A DNA stretch of 64,000 nucleotides, taken from positions 1-64,000 of IMG/VR virus record IMGVR_UViG_3300033145_000788. The stretch is one strand, 5' to 3'. The position numbers and the translations under genes are program-made. The notes beneath the pieces are model-generated. The model had not been told where the DNA came from. It ran no database searches and worked only from the letters and a program-made list of their open reading frames with translations. Shown one piece after another: positions 50,100-58,051 of this stretch (position 1 is its first letter; every line of letters starts with the position of its first letter). Source of the DNA: a virus.

Positions 50100-51314
50100 A
50101 TGATCAGAATGAAAATGAAAGTACTCCATGCCCCTTTTGAGATAGCTGGAAATATGGCGAGGATCACCAAGCATCTTCGCAAAGCCGGGGTTGATGCCAC
50201 ATCTGTGAATTATTATAATACTTGGTTTGACTACAAGTGCGATATGAACTTGGGGATAAATGAACTCCCGGAGCGTGAGGCCCGAAATGAGGTGGAAAGA
50301 TTTACTAAAGAGGCGATGGATAAGTATGATATCTTTCATTTCCATTTCGCCCATTCCCTAAAGCCTGATATGAGTGATTTGGAGGAGCTGAAGAAAAGAG
50401 GGAAGAAAATCCTCTTTTCGTTCTGGGGGAGTGATCAACGGGGTTTTGAATGGATCATGTATAGTCAAGCTAAATTCTTGGGCTACGATCCTCCAAAACC
50501 TTACCTCTGGCCTTTGGCACTCTATGCAAAGCACAAGGTTATAAACGCCTATGCCGATGTCATTTTTGCCCATTATGCCGTTCCTCGCGGCCTGACTCCA
50601 AAGGGGATAATAGACACCTCAGAGTGGACCTTGGAAAAGAAAGAGGAATATGCTTCACGAGTCAAGTTGAAGAAAAACCCTAATACGACTTATTTTGTCC
50701 ATGCGCCGTCTGACCGTTTTAAAAAGGGGACGCCTCTGATTGAATCACTTTTCAATAAGTGTAAGGATAAGGGCTTGCCGATTGAGTTGCTTATGGTCGA
50801 GAGGCAGACCCCAGATCAGGCAAAGGAAATATATTCCCAAGCGGATTTTGCCTTGGAGCAGGTAGGGCCTGGGACATTTGGTCTGTTCGGAGCGGAGATG
50901 ATGTGTTGGGGAATTCCGGTGCTCGTCTATCATACGCCATTGCTTGACCGGATACGAAATTATCCTCCAGTGATAAGGATGACCGGGGATAGTTTTGAGG
51001 AGGAGATTAGAGAATGCATTGAGATGAAAATGAAAGGGTCAAACATGGAGGCGATGAAAGAAGGAGTCCGTACTTGGGCAATAGAGAATCTTGATATCAG
51101 TTTGGGAATAGAGATGTATAAGGATATCTACACTCGCCTGATGAATGGGGAGACGATTAAGCAATATCCTAATCCGGTTTGGTATCGGGAGGAACTGCGA
51201 TTGTTGAAGGGGGTCAAGTCGGACTTCTACAAATATATGTTTGATAATGGAATCTTTGCCAAGCTTGGCTTGGTGATTAACGATGCCGATTATGATAGGA
51301 GATGTTACAATTGA
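50100..51314 (+). CDS. Glycosyltransferase, GT4/GT-B-like
   Basis: 404 residues. The C-terminal half shows the GT-B pattern: YFVHAPSDRFKKGTPLIESL, VERQTPDQAKEIYSQADFAL, VGPGTFGLFGAEMMCWGIPV (donor-binding E-x7-E-like region). The N-terminal half has FHFHFAHSLKP and ILFSFWGSDQRG, common to GT4 enzymes. No membrane segment. It transfers a sugar to an unknown acceptor; with the next two genes it suggests a phage-encoded glycan pathway. Confidence 0.78.
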   Translation: MIRMKMKVLHAPFEIAGNMARITKHLRKAGVDATSVNYYNTWFDYKCDMNLGINELPEREARNEVERFTKEAMDKYDIFHFHFAHSLKPDMSDLEELKKRGKKILFSFWGSDQRGFEWIMYSQAKFLGYDPPKPYLWPLALYAKHKVINAYADVIFAHYAVPRGLTPKGIIDTSEWTLEKKEEYASRVKLKKNPNTTYFVHAPSDRFKKGTPLIESLFNKCKDKGLPIELLMVERQTPDQAKEIYSQADFALEQVGPGTFGLFGAEMMCWGIPVLVYHTPLLDRIRNYPPVIRMTGDSFEEEIRECIEMKMKGSNMEAMKEGVRTWAIENLDISLGIEMYKDIYTRLMNGETIKQYPNPVWYREELRLLKGVKSDFYKYMFDNGIFAKLGLVINDADYDRRCYN

Positions 51315-51889
51315 ATAAAAAAGCAAACAGATTACAAACGGGAAATGGAAATCAAATATCAACATGTTTTAAACATGGAGATGGATTCAGTGTAGGGAGG
51401 TTTTGTACTATTAAAAACGATGTAATTATTGGAGACAACGTCACTATCGGTGATTATTGTAAGGTTATGCATGGGGCGAGAATCGGTAATAATGTTGTCA
51501 TAATGGATTATGTTAAACTAATGCCCGGCACGGTCATTGGTCATAACTGCAAACTTGACGATTATGTCAATACATCAGGATATTGCCGAATTGGGAATAA
51601 CGTTAGGATCAAGCGGATGAGCGTGATTGCACAGGGTTGTGTCATTGAGGATGACGTTCAGATCATGGTGGATGTCTCGACTATCCGTATCAAGCGGCCC
51701 GGAGAAGAGGAGCGGCCGGTTGTGTTTGGTCGGGGTTGCTTTATAGGAACTAAGGCCTGTATCCATGCGGGGGTGAGGATCGGGCATCATGCCATTATTG
51801 GAGCCGGGGCGAATGTGCTTAAGGATTGTGAGCCTTATGGTATTTACGTGGGTAATCCGGCCAAATTCATACGATATCAAAAGGGGTAG
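51302..51889 (+). CDS. Hexapeptide-repeat (LbetaH) acyltransferase
   Basis: 195 residues. Multiple hexapeptide repeats (VIIGDNVTIGDYCKV, ARIGNNVVIMDY, GTVIGHNCKLDDY, CFIGTKACIHAGVRIGHH) form a left-handed beta-helix. It ends YGIYVGNPAKFIR, the typical end of sugar N/O-acyltransferases. Probably acetylates an amino-sugar made or used by the neighbouring glycosyltransferase. Overlaps that gene by 13 nt. Confidence 0.87.
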   Translation: MLQLNKKANRLQTGNGNQISTCFKHGDGFSVGRFCTIKNDVIIGDNVTIGDYCKVMHGARIGNNVVIMDYVKLMPGTVIGHNCKLDDYVNTSGYCRIGNNVRIKRMSVIAQGCVIEDDVQIMVDVSTIRIKRPGEEERPVVFGRGCFIGTKACIHAGVRIGHHAIIGAGANVLKDCEPYGIYVGNPAKFIRYQKG

Positions 51890-51891
51890 GC

Positions 51892-52698
51892 ATGACAATT
51901 AAAATTGAGAGAGTACCATATCTGACCGAATATTGGGGATTTCCTATGGGCCGGATCAGTGGACTGGATGAAGCGAAAACTATCAGTGAGGATTTTGCCG
52001 AGTATCTTGTTGAACAATTCTTATTACAAGCAAAGAATGAGGGTTGGAAGTTCATTGATACTAATTTATCCATAGAAAATACAATCTTTGCTGAGGCCCT
52101 TGTTTGTCATGGATTCTATCCGGTGCAAGGATTTATACAGCTTGATGCTACCACGGATAGAGGGTGGGTGCCGACTGGAATGAATAATCCCATGATATCC
52201 ATACGCCGAATAAAGGAAAGTGATTTTTCTTGGATTAAAGAGGCTTATAGTTTGGTGGACTTCCCGAATCATTTTGTTGATGATGGTGGATTTAATAAGA
52301 CAAAGGCCATGATGCTTTATGTCCGGCGATATCGGGAAGTTTATGAGAAGCGGTTGGGAGAAGTTTTTGTGGCTGACATAGAGGACCGGCCTGCCGGTGC
52401 TCTTATTGCCATTGTTGATAAAGAAAAAAACACGAACCTCATGTCTGGTCTGGGGATTATCGTGCATCCTTGGGCACAGAGGCAGCGGGTAGCCCAGACC
52501 CTTATAGCCTACCGGCAAGGGTGGTATCAGCGGCAGGGTGTTAAACGGGTGAGTTTTGGAGTGAGTATAGCAAATAGGAAAATAATAAATTGTATGGCTC
52601 AAATGGGATTTAAGATCGGAGTTTCAACTTTGACTTTTCATAAATGGATAAAGGAGAAACAATATGGACACCAGCGAACAATACATAAAGATGTGTGA
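51892..52698 (+). CDS. GNAT-family N-acetyltransferase
   Basis: 268 residues. The C-terminal half has GLGIIVHPWAQRQRVAQTLI, the acetyl-CoA-binding motif A (here QRQRVA instead of the usual R-x-x-G-x-G/A), and ANRKIINCMAQMGF. The N-terminal half may be a degenerate GNAT repeat (GRISGLDEAKTISEDFAEY). Likely acetylates a sugar amine, in line with WecD-type enzymes. Confidence 0.78.
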   Translation: MTIKIERVPYLTEYWGFPMGRISGLDEAKTISEDFAEYLVEQFLLQAKNEGWKFIDTNLSIENTIFAEALVCHGFYPVQGFIQLDATTDRGWVPTGMNNPMISIRRIKESDFSWIKEAYSLVDFPNHFVDDGGFNKTKAMMLYVRRYREVYEKRLGEVFVADIEDRPAGALIAIVDKEKNTNLMSGLGIIVHPWAQRQRVAQTLIAYRQGWYQRQGVKRVSFGVSIANRKIINCMAQMGFKIGVSTLTFHKWIKEKQYGHQRTIHKDV

Positions 52699-53173
52699 TT
52701 GCCGGGAGATTCAAGATGGATGGATGTCTAGGGCCGGGGATTATGTTTTTGGACCAGAGATGATGGAGGGATATGGTTATGGCTGTGAAAAGACCCCAGA
52801 ATCAACTTTTTGGATTTTTAATTTCTCTACCCTTGAAGATGAAGATGGGATTGATCCCCGTATATCAGAAAAACCGCTTGTCGCAGTCGAGAATTATGCG
52901 GGTGATTGGTGTAGCGGGCCAATACCCATTGAGTTAATTACTTGGCTTCCTCATCAACACCAGATTCAGGAGATGGTATCAAATTATTTGGAAGGGCAAA
53001 TTAACCTTCTTTTGGATTATCTGCCGACCATGAAATTGGTGGGTGGCGGTAAGAGAAGAAAGATAGATGAAGCTGCTTATGATTCATGGGAACAACTTTG
53101 GTTGTGCATTTATATGCACGAGAAACATAATAAGACCTGGGATGGTGATAAATGGAAGGAGATAGACAAATAA
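52664..53173 (+). CDS. Unknown phage protein, 169 aa
   Basis: Overlaps the GNAT gene by 35 nt. The start MDTSEQYIKMCDCREIQDGW, followed by WLPHQHQIQEM, is reminiscent of small phage proteins of unknown function. No catalytic motif. Confidence 0.55.
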   Translation: MDTSEQYIKMCDCREIQDGWMSRAGDYVFGPEMMEGYGYGCEKTPESTFWIFNFSTLEDEDGIDPRISEKPLVAVENYAGDWCSGPIPIELITWLPHQHQIQEMVSNYLEGQINLLLDYLPTMKLVGGGKRRKIDEAAYDSWEQLWLCIYMHEKHNKTWDGDKWKEIDK

Positions 53174-53514
53174 TGCCAAAACCGGGATGGGTCAAGACGA
53201 CAACGATGGTGGACCAAAGAGTCTCAGTAGATCAGAATACGATTAAAGAGGCCCGGGAATCCGGAACAGAGATAAGGGTACTTCAGTCCATCCAGGTGAC
53301 TGCGGCCGGGACACCGGAGGAGATGATATGGAAGATCCTCCAAGAGTTGCCGGAGCCCCGGTTCAGGAACATACTGGACCTGATCCGGACGGTGGCGCTT
53401 GCCCATTTCCCGTCGCAACGCCAGACGGCCGAATTCCTGGCGGTGTCCAAGGATTATTTCCGGCCGCATCTGAGGCGGATTGAACATAAGGAGGTGAATG
53501 ATGGAAAGAATTGA
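53173..53514 (+). CDS. Fis-type HTH protein, 113 aa
   Basis: ATG 53173 overlaps the previous stop. The C-terminal ~35 residues (RQTAEFLAVSKDYFRPHLRRI) resemble the HTH_8 (Fis/NtrC) fold. The N-terminal half is beta/helical without known domain. Likely DNA-binding. Confidence 0.6.
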   Translation: MPKPGWVKTTTMVDQRVSVDQNTIKEARESGTEIRVLQSIQVTAAGTPEEMIWKILQELPEPRFRNILDLIRTVALAHFPSQRQTAEFLAVSKDYFRPHLRRIEHKEVNDGKN

Positions 53515-53683
53515 TCCGGTACATAGAGAAGGAAACAATTGGTATTTTTGGGATGAGATACGGTTTAATAGATTTGGGCCATATGACACAGAAGAAGAGT
53601 GTCAAATAGAGATGATTAAATATGTCGCCCATTTAGATTTTGGAGATGAAGAAAAAGAAAGGAGACGAAAAAATGAAGTTTAA
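53501..53683 (+). CDS. Small protein, 60 aa, unknown
   Basis: ATG 53501 (or 53498) after AAGGAGGTG. NNWYFWDEIRFNRFGPYDTEEEC resembles short phage proteins that fold as a small beta-sheet. Overlaps the lipoprotein gene. Confidence 0.5.
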   Translation: MERIDPVHREGNNWYFWDEIRFNRFGPYDTEEECQIEMIKYVAHLDFGDEEKERRRKNEV

Positions 53684-53990
53684 ATTTATTATCGTAATAA
53701 TCATATTGGCCGTATGTCTGGTGGGGTGTAGTTGGCCTGGGACATACTATTCTAAAATTGAACAAAATGTGAGCGTTGATTCGATAAAAGACGACACTTA
53801 CCTTGTTTGTACATACGTATGGATTTATAATTGGTTTGCAATTTCAGAAACCATTGAAAAGTCATTTTATAAATATGATGTTGCTTGTGAGGACATCCCG
53901 GCAGAGAAAACAAGACAGATGGCACAGGCCTTGATAGTAAAAGCACAGGTGGACCCGAAGCTAAAAATCTGGAAGAAGTGTAAATATTAA
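53673..53990 (+). CDS. Putative lipoprotein 1
   Basis: 105 residues from ATG 53673 after AAAGGAGA. Signal segment KFIIVIIILAVCLVGCS with lipobox LVGC. The mature part starts SWPGTYYSKIEQNV. It is paralogous to the product at 55960 (shared WPGTY and CEDIP/CEDVP). Phage lipoproteins often act in superinfection exclusion; that role is inferred only. Confidence 0.7.
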   Translation: MKFKFIIVIIILAVCLVGCSWPGTYYSKIEQNVSVDSIKDDTYLVCTYVWIYNWFAISETIEKSFYKYDVACEDIPAEKTRQMAQALIVKAQVDPKLKIWKKCKY

Positions 53991-53993
53991 GCA

Positions 53994-54275
53994 ATGTCAG
54001 ATAAGTTAATCGGTTGGCAGGAGATAGCGGACTTTATTGAGAAGAGCATCCCGACCACCATGAAGCTGGCCCGGGAGCTGAAGGCCCCGATAACCATGAT
54101 GGCCGGGACCCCGTTTTCCACGACGGGGAAATTAGGGAGGTGGAAGTCGGTGAACAAGAAGAAGCTATACGGGCCGAAGAAATTGACCGAGGAACATAAG
54201 CTCAGGATTGGCCGTGGTGTCATGAAGCGGGCTTGGGCCAAGGAGGAAAGGAAGAAATGGAAGGAGGAGGATTAA
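53994..54275 (+). CDS. Small HTH protein, 93 aa
   Basis: IGWQEIADFIEKSIPTTMKL and GTPFSTTGKLGRW match the C-terminal module of the protein at 9278. A basic C-terminal half (about 55-93) follows. A free-standing DNA-binding protein, possibly paralogous regulator. Confidence 0.6.
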   Translation: MSDKLIGWQEIADFIEKSIPTTMKLARELKAPITMMAGTPFSTTGKLGRWKSVNKKKLYGPKKLTEEHKLRIGRGVMKRAWAKEERKKWKEED

Positions 54276-54344
54276 ATGACTGAAATCACCCTTGAGATAA
54301 CGCAATTTAGGACGAAATGCTTAATCTTAGGAAGAAACACCTAA
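54276..54344 (+). pseudogene. Truncated duplicate of the radical SAM gene start
   Basis: ATG 54276 opens a 22-codon ORF whose first 29 bp (54278-54306) are identical to 54591-54619 inside the radical SAM gene (TEITLEITQ). After that the sequence diverges and stops. The Lar-like gene lies between the two copies, so this looks like the scar of an insertion/duplication. Confidence 0.6.
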
Positions 54345-54356
54345 AGGGGGAATGAG

Positions 54357-54554
54357 ATGGCTATTGAAATAAAATTAAAGCCGTGTCCGTTCTGTGGACA
54401 TAAAACACCTGATTTAAAATTTAGAGCGGTAGGATATTCATCAACGGGATATGAGGTTTTTGTTCTTTGTTCACTTTGCAGGACTAAAGGACCCTCTGCC
54501 CAAAATGAAGAATGGGCCATTGAAAAATGGAATGAGAGGGTTAAAGATGTCTGA
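54357..54554 (+). CDS. Lar-like restriction-alleviation-type zinc protein
   Basis: 65 residues with the Lar-family pattern LKPCPFCGHKTPDL, VLCSLCRTKGP and EEWAIEKWNER. Two Cys pairs bind zinc. Lar of Rac prophage modulates host type I restriction-modification. For this member the activity is inferred; many family members are uncharacterised. Confidence 0.75.
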   Translation: MAIEIKLKPCPFCGHKTPDLKFRAVGYSSTGYEVFVLCSLCRTKGPSAQNEEWAIEKWNERVKDV

Positions 54555-55113
54555 CGACCAAAAACTCAAAGCTGAAAATAGACGCCTCAAGACTGAAATC
54601 ACCCTTGAGATAACGCAATATTGTCCTTGGGAGTGTATCTATTGTTCCTCTAATGCAGGGCCGGACGGGGAACACTTATCCTTTGAACAAATTGAAAAAT
54701 TTCTTGATGATAACGTAAAGTGGCCTCCGGCCAGGGTAATTAACATCAGTGGCGGTGAACCCCTGGCTCATCCCGATTTTTGGAAAATCCTGCAATTAGC
54801 ACAAGCAAGGGCTCGTTATGTGTGGGTTTATACTAACGCCCTAACCCACATCAGGTTCAATGCCGACATCATTGACGGGATAGAGTGCCATGCGAATGTC
54901 ATCTTGCGACCGGGTTCCCAAATTCCTATCAAGGCAGACGAAGTACATCTTCTAAAACTGGTTCCCCAGGGCCGAGCCAAGAATCTACCTCAGATGAAAT
55001 TTCATGTTTCGGGAAACCTGACCGGAAGCTGTGATGACTGTGACCATATTCTCTTGCAGGCGGACGGCAAAGTGGTCAAAGGTCCATGTAGAAAGGAATA
55101 TGAGGAGGATTAG
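54547..55113 (+). CDS. Second radical SAM protein, 188 aa
   Basis: ATG 54547 overlaps the Lar-like gene. EITLEITQYCPWECIYCSS carries CxxxCxxC (about residues 25-32). ISGGEPLAHPDFWKI and VWVYTNAL are the GGE and following strands. The protein is short and ends with CDDCDHILL ... KGPCR, a possible auxiliary cluster. Compact radical SAM proteins like this can modify nucleotides or peptides; substrate unknown. Confidence 0.78.
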   Translation: MSDDQKLKAENRRLKTEITLEITQYCPWECIYCSSNAGPDGEHLSFEQIEKFLDDNVKWPPARVINISGGEPLAHPDFWKILQLAQARARYVWVYTNALTHIRFNADIIDGIECHANVILRPGSQIPIKADEVHLLKLVPQGRAKNLPQMKFHVSGNLTGSCDDCDHILLQADGKVVKGPCRKEYEED

Positions 55114-55299
55114 ATGCCGGATTTAGAGCGAATAAAACACATCTTCAAGTTTATGGAGTATGATGCCATTACCGAGAGACAACATGCCCTCATTATCTCG
55201 TTCGAGGAACAGTTTGAGAGGCGGGGAGATCTGTCTGAACGTCAGATGGGAATCCTTGAAGATATCTTCAGGAGGGCGGCTGAGAATCGGGAGTACTAA
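55114..55299 (+). CDS. Small helical protein, 61 aa
   Basis: ATG 55114 directly follows the radical SAM stop. Amphipathic helices (FISFEEQF-like ISFEEQFERRGDLSERQ). No family recognised. Confidence 0.5.
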   Translation: MPDLERIKHIFKFMEYDAITERQHALIISFEEQFERRGDLSERQMGILEDIFRRAAENREY

Positions 55300-55314
55300 G
55301 GGGCGAGGTTAAAA

Positions 55315-55710
55315 ATGTATTTTGACGGGACAGAGGAAATTCCAAAGGAAATACTAAAGGAAGTAATAATGAAAGAGCAATACTTCAAGCCTGGTGATAA
55401 GTTTATTGCGATAGTAAAAGGAAAGCATGACAAGCAGGGATTCCCGATAGAGAAGGCGATTCTCCTGTATCTTGGCGCCCGGTGGCTGCATTCTGCGGGA
55501 TTCAGTGATGCGGATAACGGAACCTGGGTGAATCGGGAAGGGAAAGGAGATATGGATGTACCGGATGCATATAATGTTTCTCTGTCTATGATCAGGGAGT
55601 GGGATGACAGGATATTCCCGGTGCCGGAGGAAATAAACAAGAGGGTTGAAAAAGAAAGGATAGAGACGGAAAGGCAATGGAAGAAACTGATGTGTGTATT
55701 GGACGAGTAA
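55315..55710 (+). CDS. Unknown protein, 131 aa
   Basis: Start ATG 55315 (alternative ATG 55369 with AAGGAAG upstream). Mixed alpha/beta with a charged C-terminal helix. No recognised motif. Confidence 0.5.
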   Translation: MYFDGTEEIPKEILKEVIMKEQYFKPGDKFIAIVKGKHDKQGFPIEKAILLYLGARWLHSAGFSDADNGTWVNREGKGDMDVPDAYNVSLSMIREWDDRIFPVPEEINKRVEKERIETERQWKKLMCVLDE

Positions 55711-55751
55711 GACAAGAGGGGATAAAATCAAAAGACGGAAGGAGAAAGAAA

Positions 55752-55940
55752 ATGGACACGAAAGAATTATTGAGTTTAAGGAAGGTATTGAAAGAAGATG
55801 TGGGAGAGTATGGGGACGGCTATACGATCGTAAAACATGAGAAGCTGAGCGAAAGCGAGATGATCATATTGGACACCCTGGTCGAGGCCCTGTTGATGCT
55901 TGATGAGAAAATAGAAGAGATAAGGAGATTTGCCAGATAA
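55752..55940 (+). CDS. Small helical protein, 62 aa
   Basis: ATG 55752 after AAGGAGAAAG. Acidic helix-rich (SESEMIILDTLVEALLMLDE). Unknown. Confidence 0.5.
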   Translation: MDTKELLSLRKVLKEDVGEYGDGYTIVKHEKLSESEMIILDTLVEALLMLDEKIEEIRRFAR

Positions 55941-55959
55941 TGGCAAAATAGGAGAAGAA

Positions 55960-56289
55960 ATGAGGTTTAAACTTATTATCATTATGGCAATATTGGCTCT
56001 TTATGTGGCGGGATGCGGCTGGCCGGGGACATATCATTCTGTTATTGAACAGACGGTTATTGCCGAGTCAATAGCGGATGATAAATATTGTGTTGCAACG
56101 ACGGTGCATATTTGCAATTGGACCGGACATTTGATGAGATGTGAATTCGGAACGATGGATTATGTTAATTGTGAAGATGTTCCTACAACAAAAAAGGAGC
56201 AGATGGACAGGGCTCAAAAAGTGAAGGTAGAAATAGATTCACAATTGAAGACTTGGAGGGAACAGAAAATCCGATATTATTTTTTTTGA
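55960..56289 (+). CDS. Putative lipoprotein 2
   Basis: 109 residues from ATG 55960. Signal KLIIIMAILALYVAGCG with lipobox VAGC, mature GWPGTYHSVIEQTVIAES. Clear paralogue of the lipoprotein at 53673 over its full length. Two copies within 2.3 kb suggest duplication and diversification. Confidence 0.72.
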   Translation: MRFKLIIIMAILALYVAGCGWPGTYHSVIEQTVIAESIADDKYCVATTVHICNWTGHLMRCEFGTMDYVNCEDVPTTKKEQMDRAQKVKVEIDSQLKTWREQKIRYYFF

Positions 56290-56316
56290 TTGGGAGAATA
56301 TAGAAGGGAGAAAATA

Positions 56317-56490
56317 ATGATACCCAAAACATTACATAGCAATAAAAAGCCTATTCCACCACTTGATAGACTTCTTCGAGAAAATGTGTATAGAATTTGT
56401 CCTAAATGCGGAAGCTCAATGGTAAGAACAAAATGGTTTTTCTTTGGCAAAAAGAAATGCATTCATCCGGAATGTGGATATGAGATGTAA
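56317..56490 (+). CDS. Small zinc-ribbon protein, 57 aa
   Basis: ATG 56317 after AAGGGAGAA. CPKCGSSMVRTKW and KKCIHPECG form a four-Cys ribbon. Unknown role. Confidence 0.55.
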   Translation: MIPKTLHSNKKPIPPLDRLLRENVYRICPKCGSSMVRTKWFFFGKKKCIHPECGYEM

Positions 56491-56538
56491 AGGCTGTTCT
56501 ATTAAGAAGGAGGCAGAAGATTAAAGGAAGGGTAGGAG

Positions 56539-56718
56539 ATGAAAATACAGTTAAATCTAGATGATTTAAAAATATTGGCAAAAAGGGCAGCTGAGGCAGG
56601 AATCGAATCAAGGTGGATTGAGGTAGCCCTTGAATGGATGGAGGCTACCGACAGGCGCATAATAGAATTGGAAGAGGGATTAAGTAAGAAACCATTGGAT
56701 AGAAATAATAGGAGATAA
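56539..56718 (+). CDS. Small helical protein, 59 aa
   Basis: ATG 56539 after GGTAGGAG. MKIQLNLDDLKILAKRAAE and a second charged helix. No family recognised. Confidence 0.5.
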   Translation: MKIQLNLDDLKILAKRAAEAGIESRWIEVALEWMEATDRRIIELEEGLSKKPLDRNNRR

Positions 56719-56965
56719 GAAGAAAGTATAAAGGAAGAGAAGCAAACATAAGATGAGGGAAACGGTAAAAAGGATAGATGGGGAATAGAAACCATCAAAA
56801 TAAAAATTCCTAAAATATAAGATAAAACCAGATATCCCTATAAAAGTATAAGAGGGATGGTAGAAGTAAGATTTATTATTTAATCCTTTTTATTTGTTTG
56901 GAAGTAGGTTATACTATATATAATTGTGATTTTAGTGTCCCCTGCCGCCCCTGGAAGGGGGCTTT
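56719..56965 (+). promoter_or_regulatory. Gene-free AT-rich region with possible promoter
   Basis: No ORF with a start signal. TATATATAATT at 56915-56925 gives a -10-like TATAAT (56919-56924), but no good -35 box is visible. A small GCCCCT/AGGGGGC hairpin lies near 56946-56961. Confidence 0.35.
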
Positions 56966-57065
56966 GTAGAATTGGCAAGAAGGATACGCATGGATGACTG
57001 CCCGATTGGGACGGGGAAAATCCTGTATGGCCCGGGAGGAAGTTGAGTTCACTTGCCAATTCTAC
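56966..57065 (+). ncRNA. Candidate structured RNA with 14-bp closing stem
   Basis: GTAGAATTGGCAAG (56966-56979) is perfectly complementary to CTTGCCAATTCTAC (57052-57065). The 72-nt interior is GC-rich and can fold further. It lies in a 400-nt gap without genes, downstream of a possible -10 box. I do not recognise a known RNA family. Confidence 0.55.
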
Positions 57066-57116
57066 GGCCATTAATAAATTTAAAATGGAAAAATCATAAA
57101 ACCCCCCATTAAAGGA

Positions 57117-57356
57117 ATGAAGCACGAACCCTACGGTCCCGACTATATGGTTGGAGCTTGGGTGGCTCTTTTGCGTTATCTTCTTGGTAAAGAACAGGCA
57201 CGAAATGATTTTAAGGCCGAAACCGGCATTGATATTCAGAGCGTAGTCAATGCTAGGAGTTTAAATAAACTCATAGATGAAGCAACCGGATTCACAAAGG
57301 ATGCGGTAATTAAGTGGGCTGATTGGGTAACTGTGAACCATTGGGGAGAGTATTGA
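57117..57356 (+). CDS. Small protein, 79 aa, unknown
   Basis: Helical with aromatic-rich ends (GPDYMVGAWVALLRYLLGKE and WADWVTVNHWGEY). Ribosome-binding site AAAGGA is very close to the ATG. No family recognised. Confidence 0.5.
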   Translation: MKHEPYGPDYMVGAWVALLRYLLGKEQARNDFKAETGIDIQSVVNARSLNKLIDEATGFTKDAVIKWADWVTVNHWGEY

Positions 57357-57563
57357 AGAAATAAACAATGCCTGAAGGAAGAAAGAGCGGTGGGGCCAAG
57401 AAGATAGGCCGGAACGGTCTGAAATAGGCTGGCCCTGGGGCGTGAACAGACTTATTTTTGGTTTAAGCCCTTAGCCTTATGCCTTTGTATAGGTTTAGAC
57501 CCGGAATTGGTTTGGAAGGTGTTTTATCCCCCGGTAAAAGAAAAGCCGTTCCTTGAAAAAAAG
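57357..57563 (+). other. Gap with a truncated gene start
   Basis: ATG 57368 opens a 19-codon ORF (MPEGRKSGGAKKIGRN and on) resembling the N-terminus of basic phage proteins, then stops at TAG. The rest to 57563 shows no protein-like reading frame. Confidence 0.3.
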
Positions 57564-57599
57564 TTTAAAAGCAGGCCGTCTTATTATATAATATAGGTA
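57564..57599 (+). promoter_or_regulatory. Phage-type promoter
   Basis: TTTAAA 57564-57569, 17 nt, TATAAT 57587-57592 within TTATTATATAATATAGGTA. Heads the last accessory operon. Confidence 0.85.
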
Positions 57600-57628
57600 A
57601 GGAAAGAATATTAGAAAGAGGAAGGGGA

Positions 57629-57763
57629 ATGAAAGCGATGTTCAGGAAGGAGAGAAAGACCGTAGATCTTGTCAAGGAGAATGTCCATACGGTCTGGATG
57701 AAGGTCGGCGGGAGGATAATCAAGAGGCATAAAAGGAAGCACAATGTAAAGAAAGGAGAATAA
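57629..57763 (+). CDS. Small basic protein, 44 aa
   Basis: ATG 57629 after GAAGGGG, first gene after the promoter. Highly basic (RIIKRHKRKHNVKKGE). Could bind nucleic acid. Unknown. Confidence 0.5.
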   Translation: MKAMFRKERKTVDLVKENVHTVWMKVGGRIIKRHKRKHNVKKGE

Positions 57764-58051
57764 ATGTTTGGTCTGACACAGAAAGAAAAAGAGCCCCTTC
57801 ATCCCAAAGTTAAACCGGGCAGTGAAGTGGCAATGACAAGCCTTCTGAGGACCGAGGTTCTTGGAGACAGGATAGAAGTTCTTGAAAGCAAGTTGGATCT
57901 GATGGAAGGCTGGTTCAATGATGTTGAGAAGGATTTGGCGGATTTGAGAAAGGATATGGTTTGTGTAGGATCGTTCCTTGAGGATTTAAAGGGGATATTT
58001 GAGGGTTTACGATTTATAGTTGGGAGGAGGACGAGTGATGGCTCCGAATGA
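57764..58051 (+). CDS. Coiled-coil protein, 95 aa
   Basis: Start directly after the upstream stop with AAAGGAG. Residues about 28-75 show heptads (LGDRIEVLESKLDLMEGWF). Unknown function. Confidence 0.55.
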   Translation: MFGLTQKEKEPLHPKVKPGSEVAMTSLLRTEVLGDRIEVLESKLDLMEGWFNDVEKDLADLRKDMVCVGSFLEDLKGIFEGLRFIVGRRTSDGSE

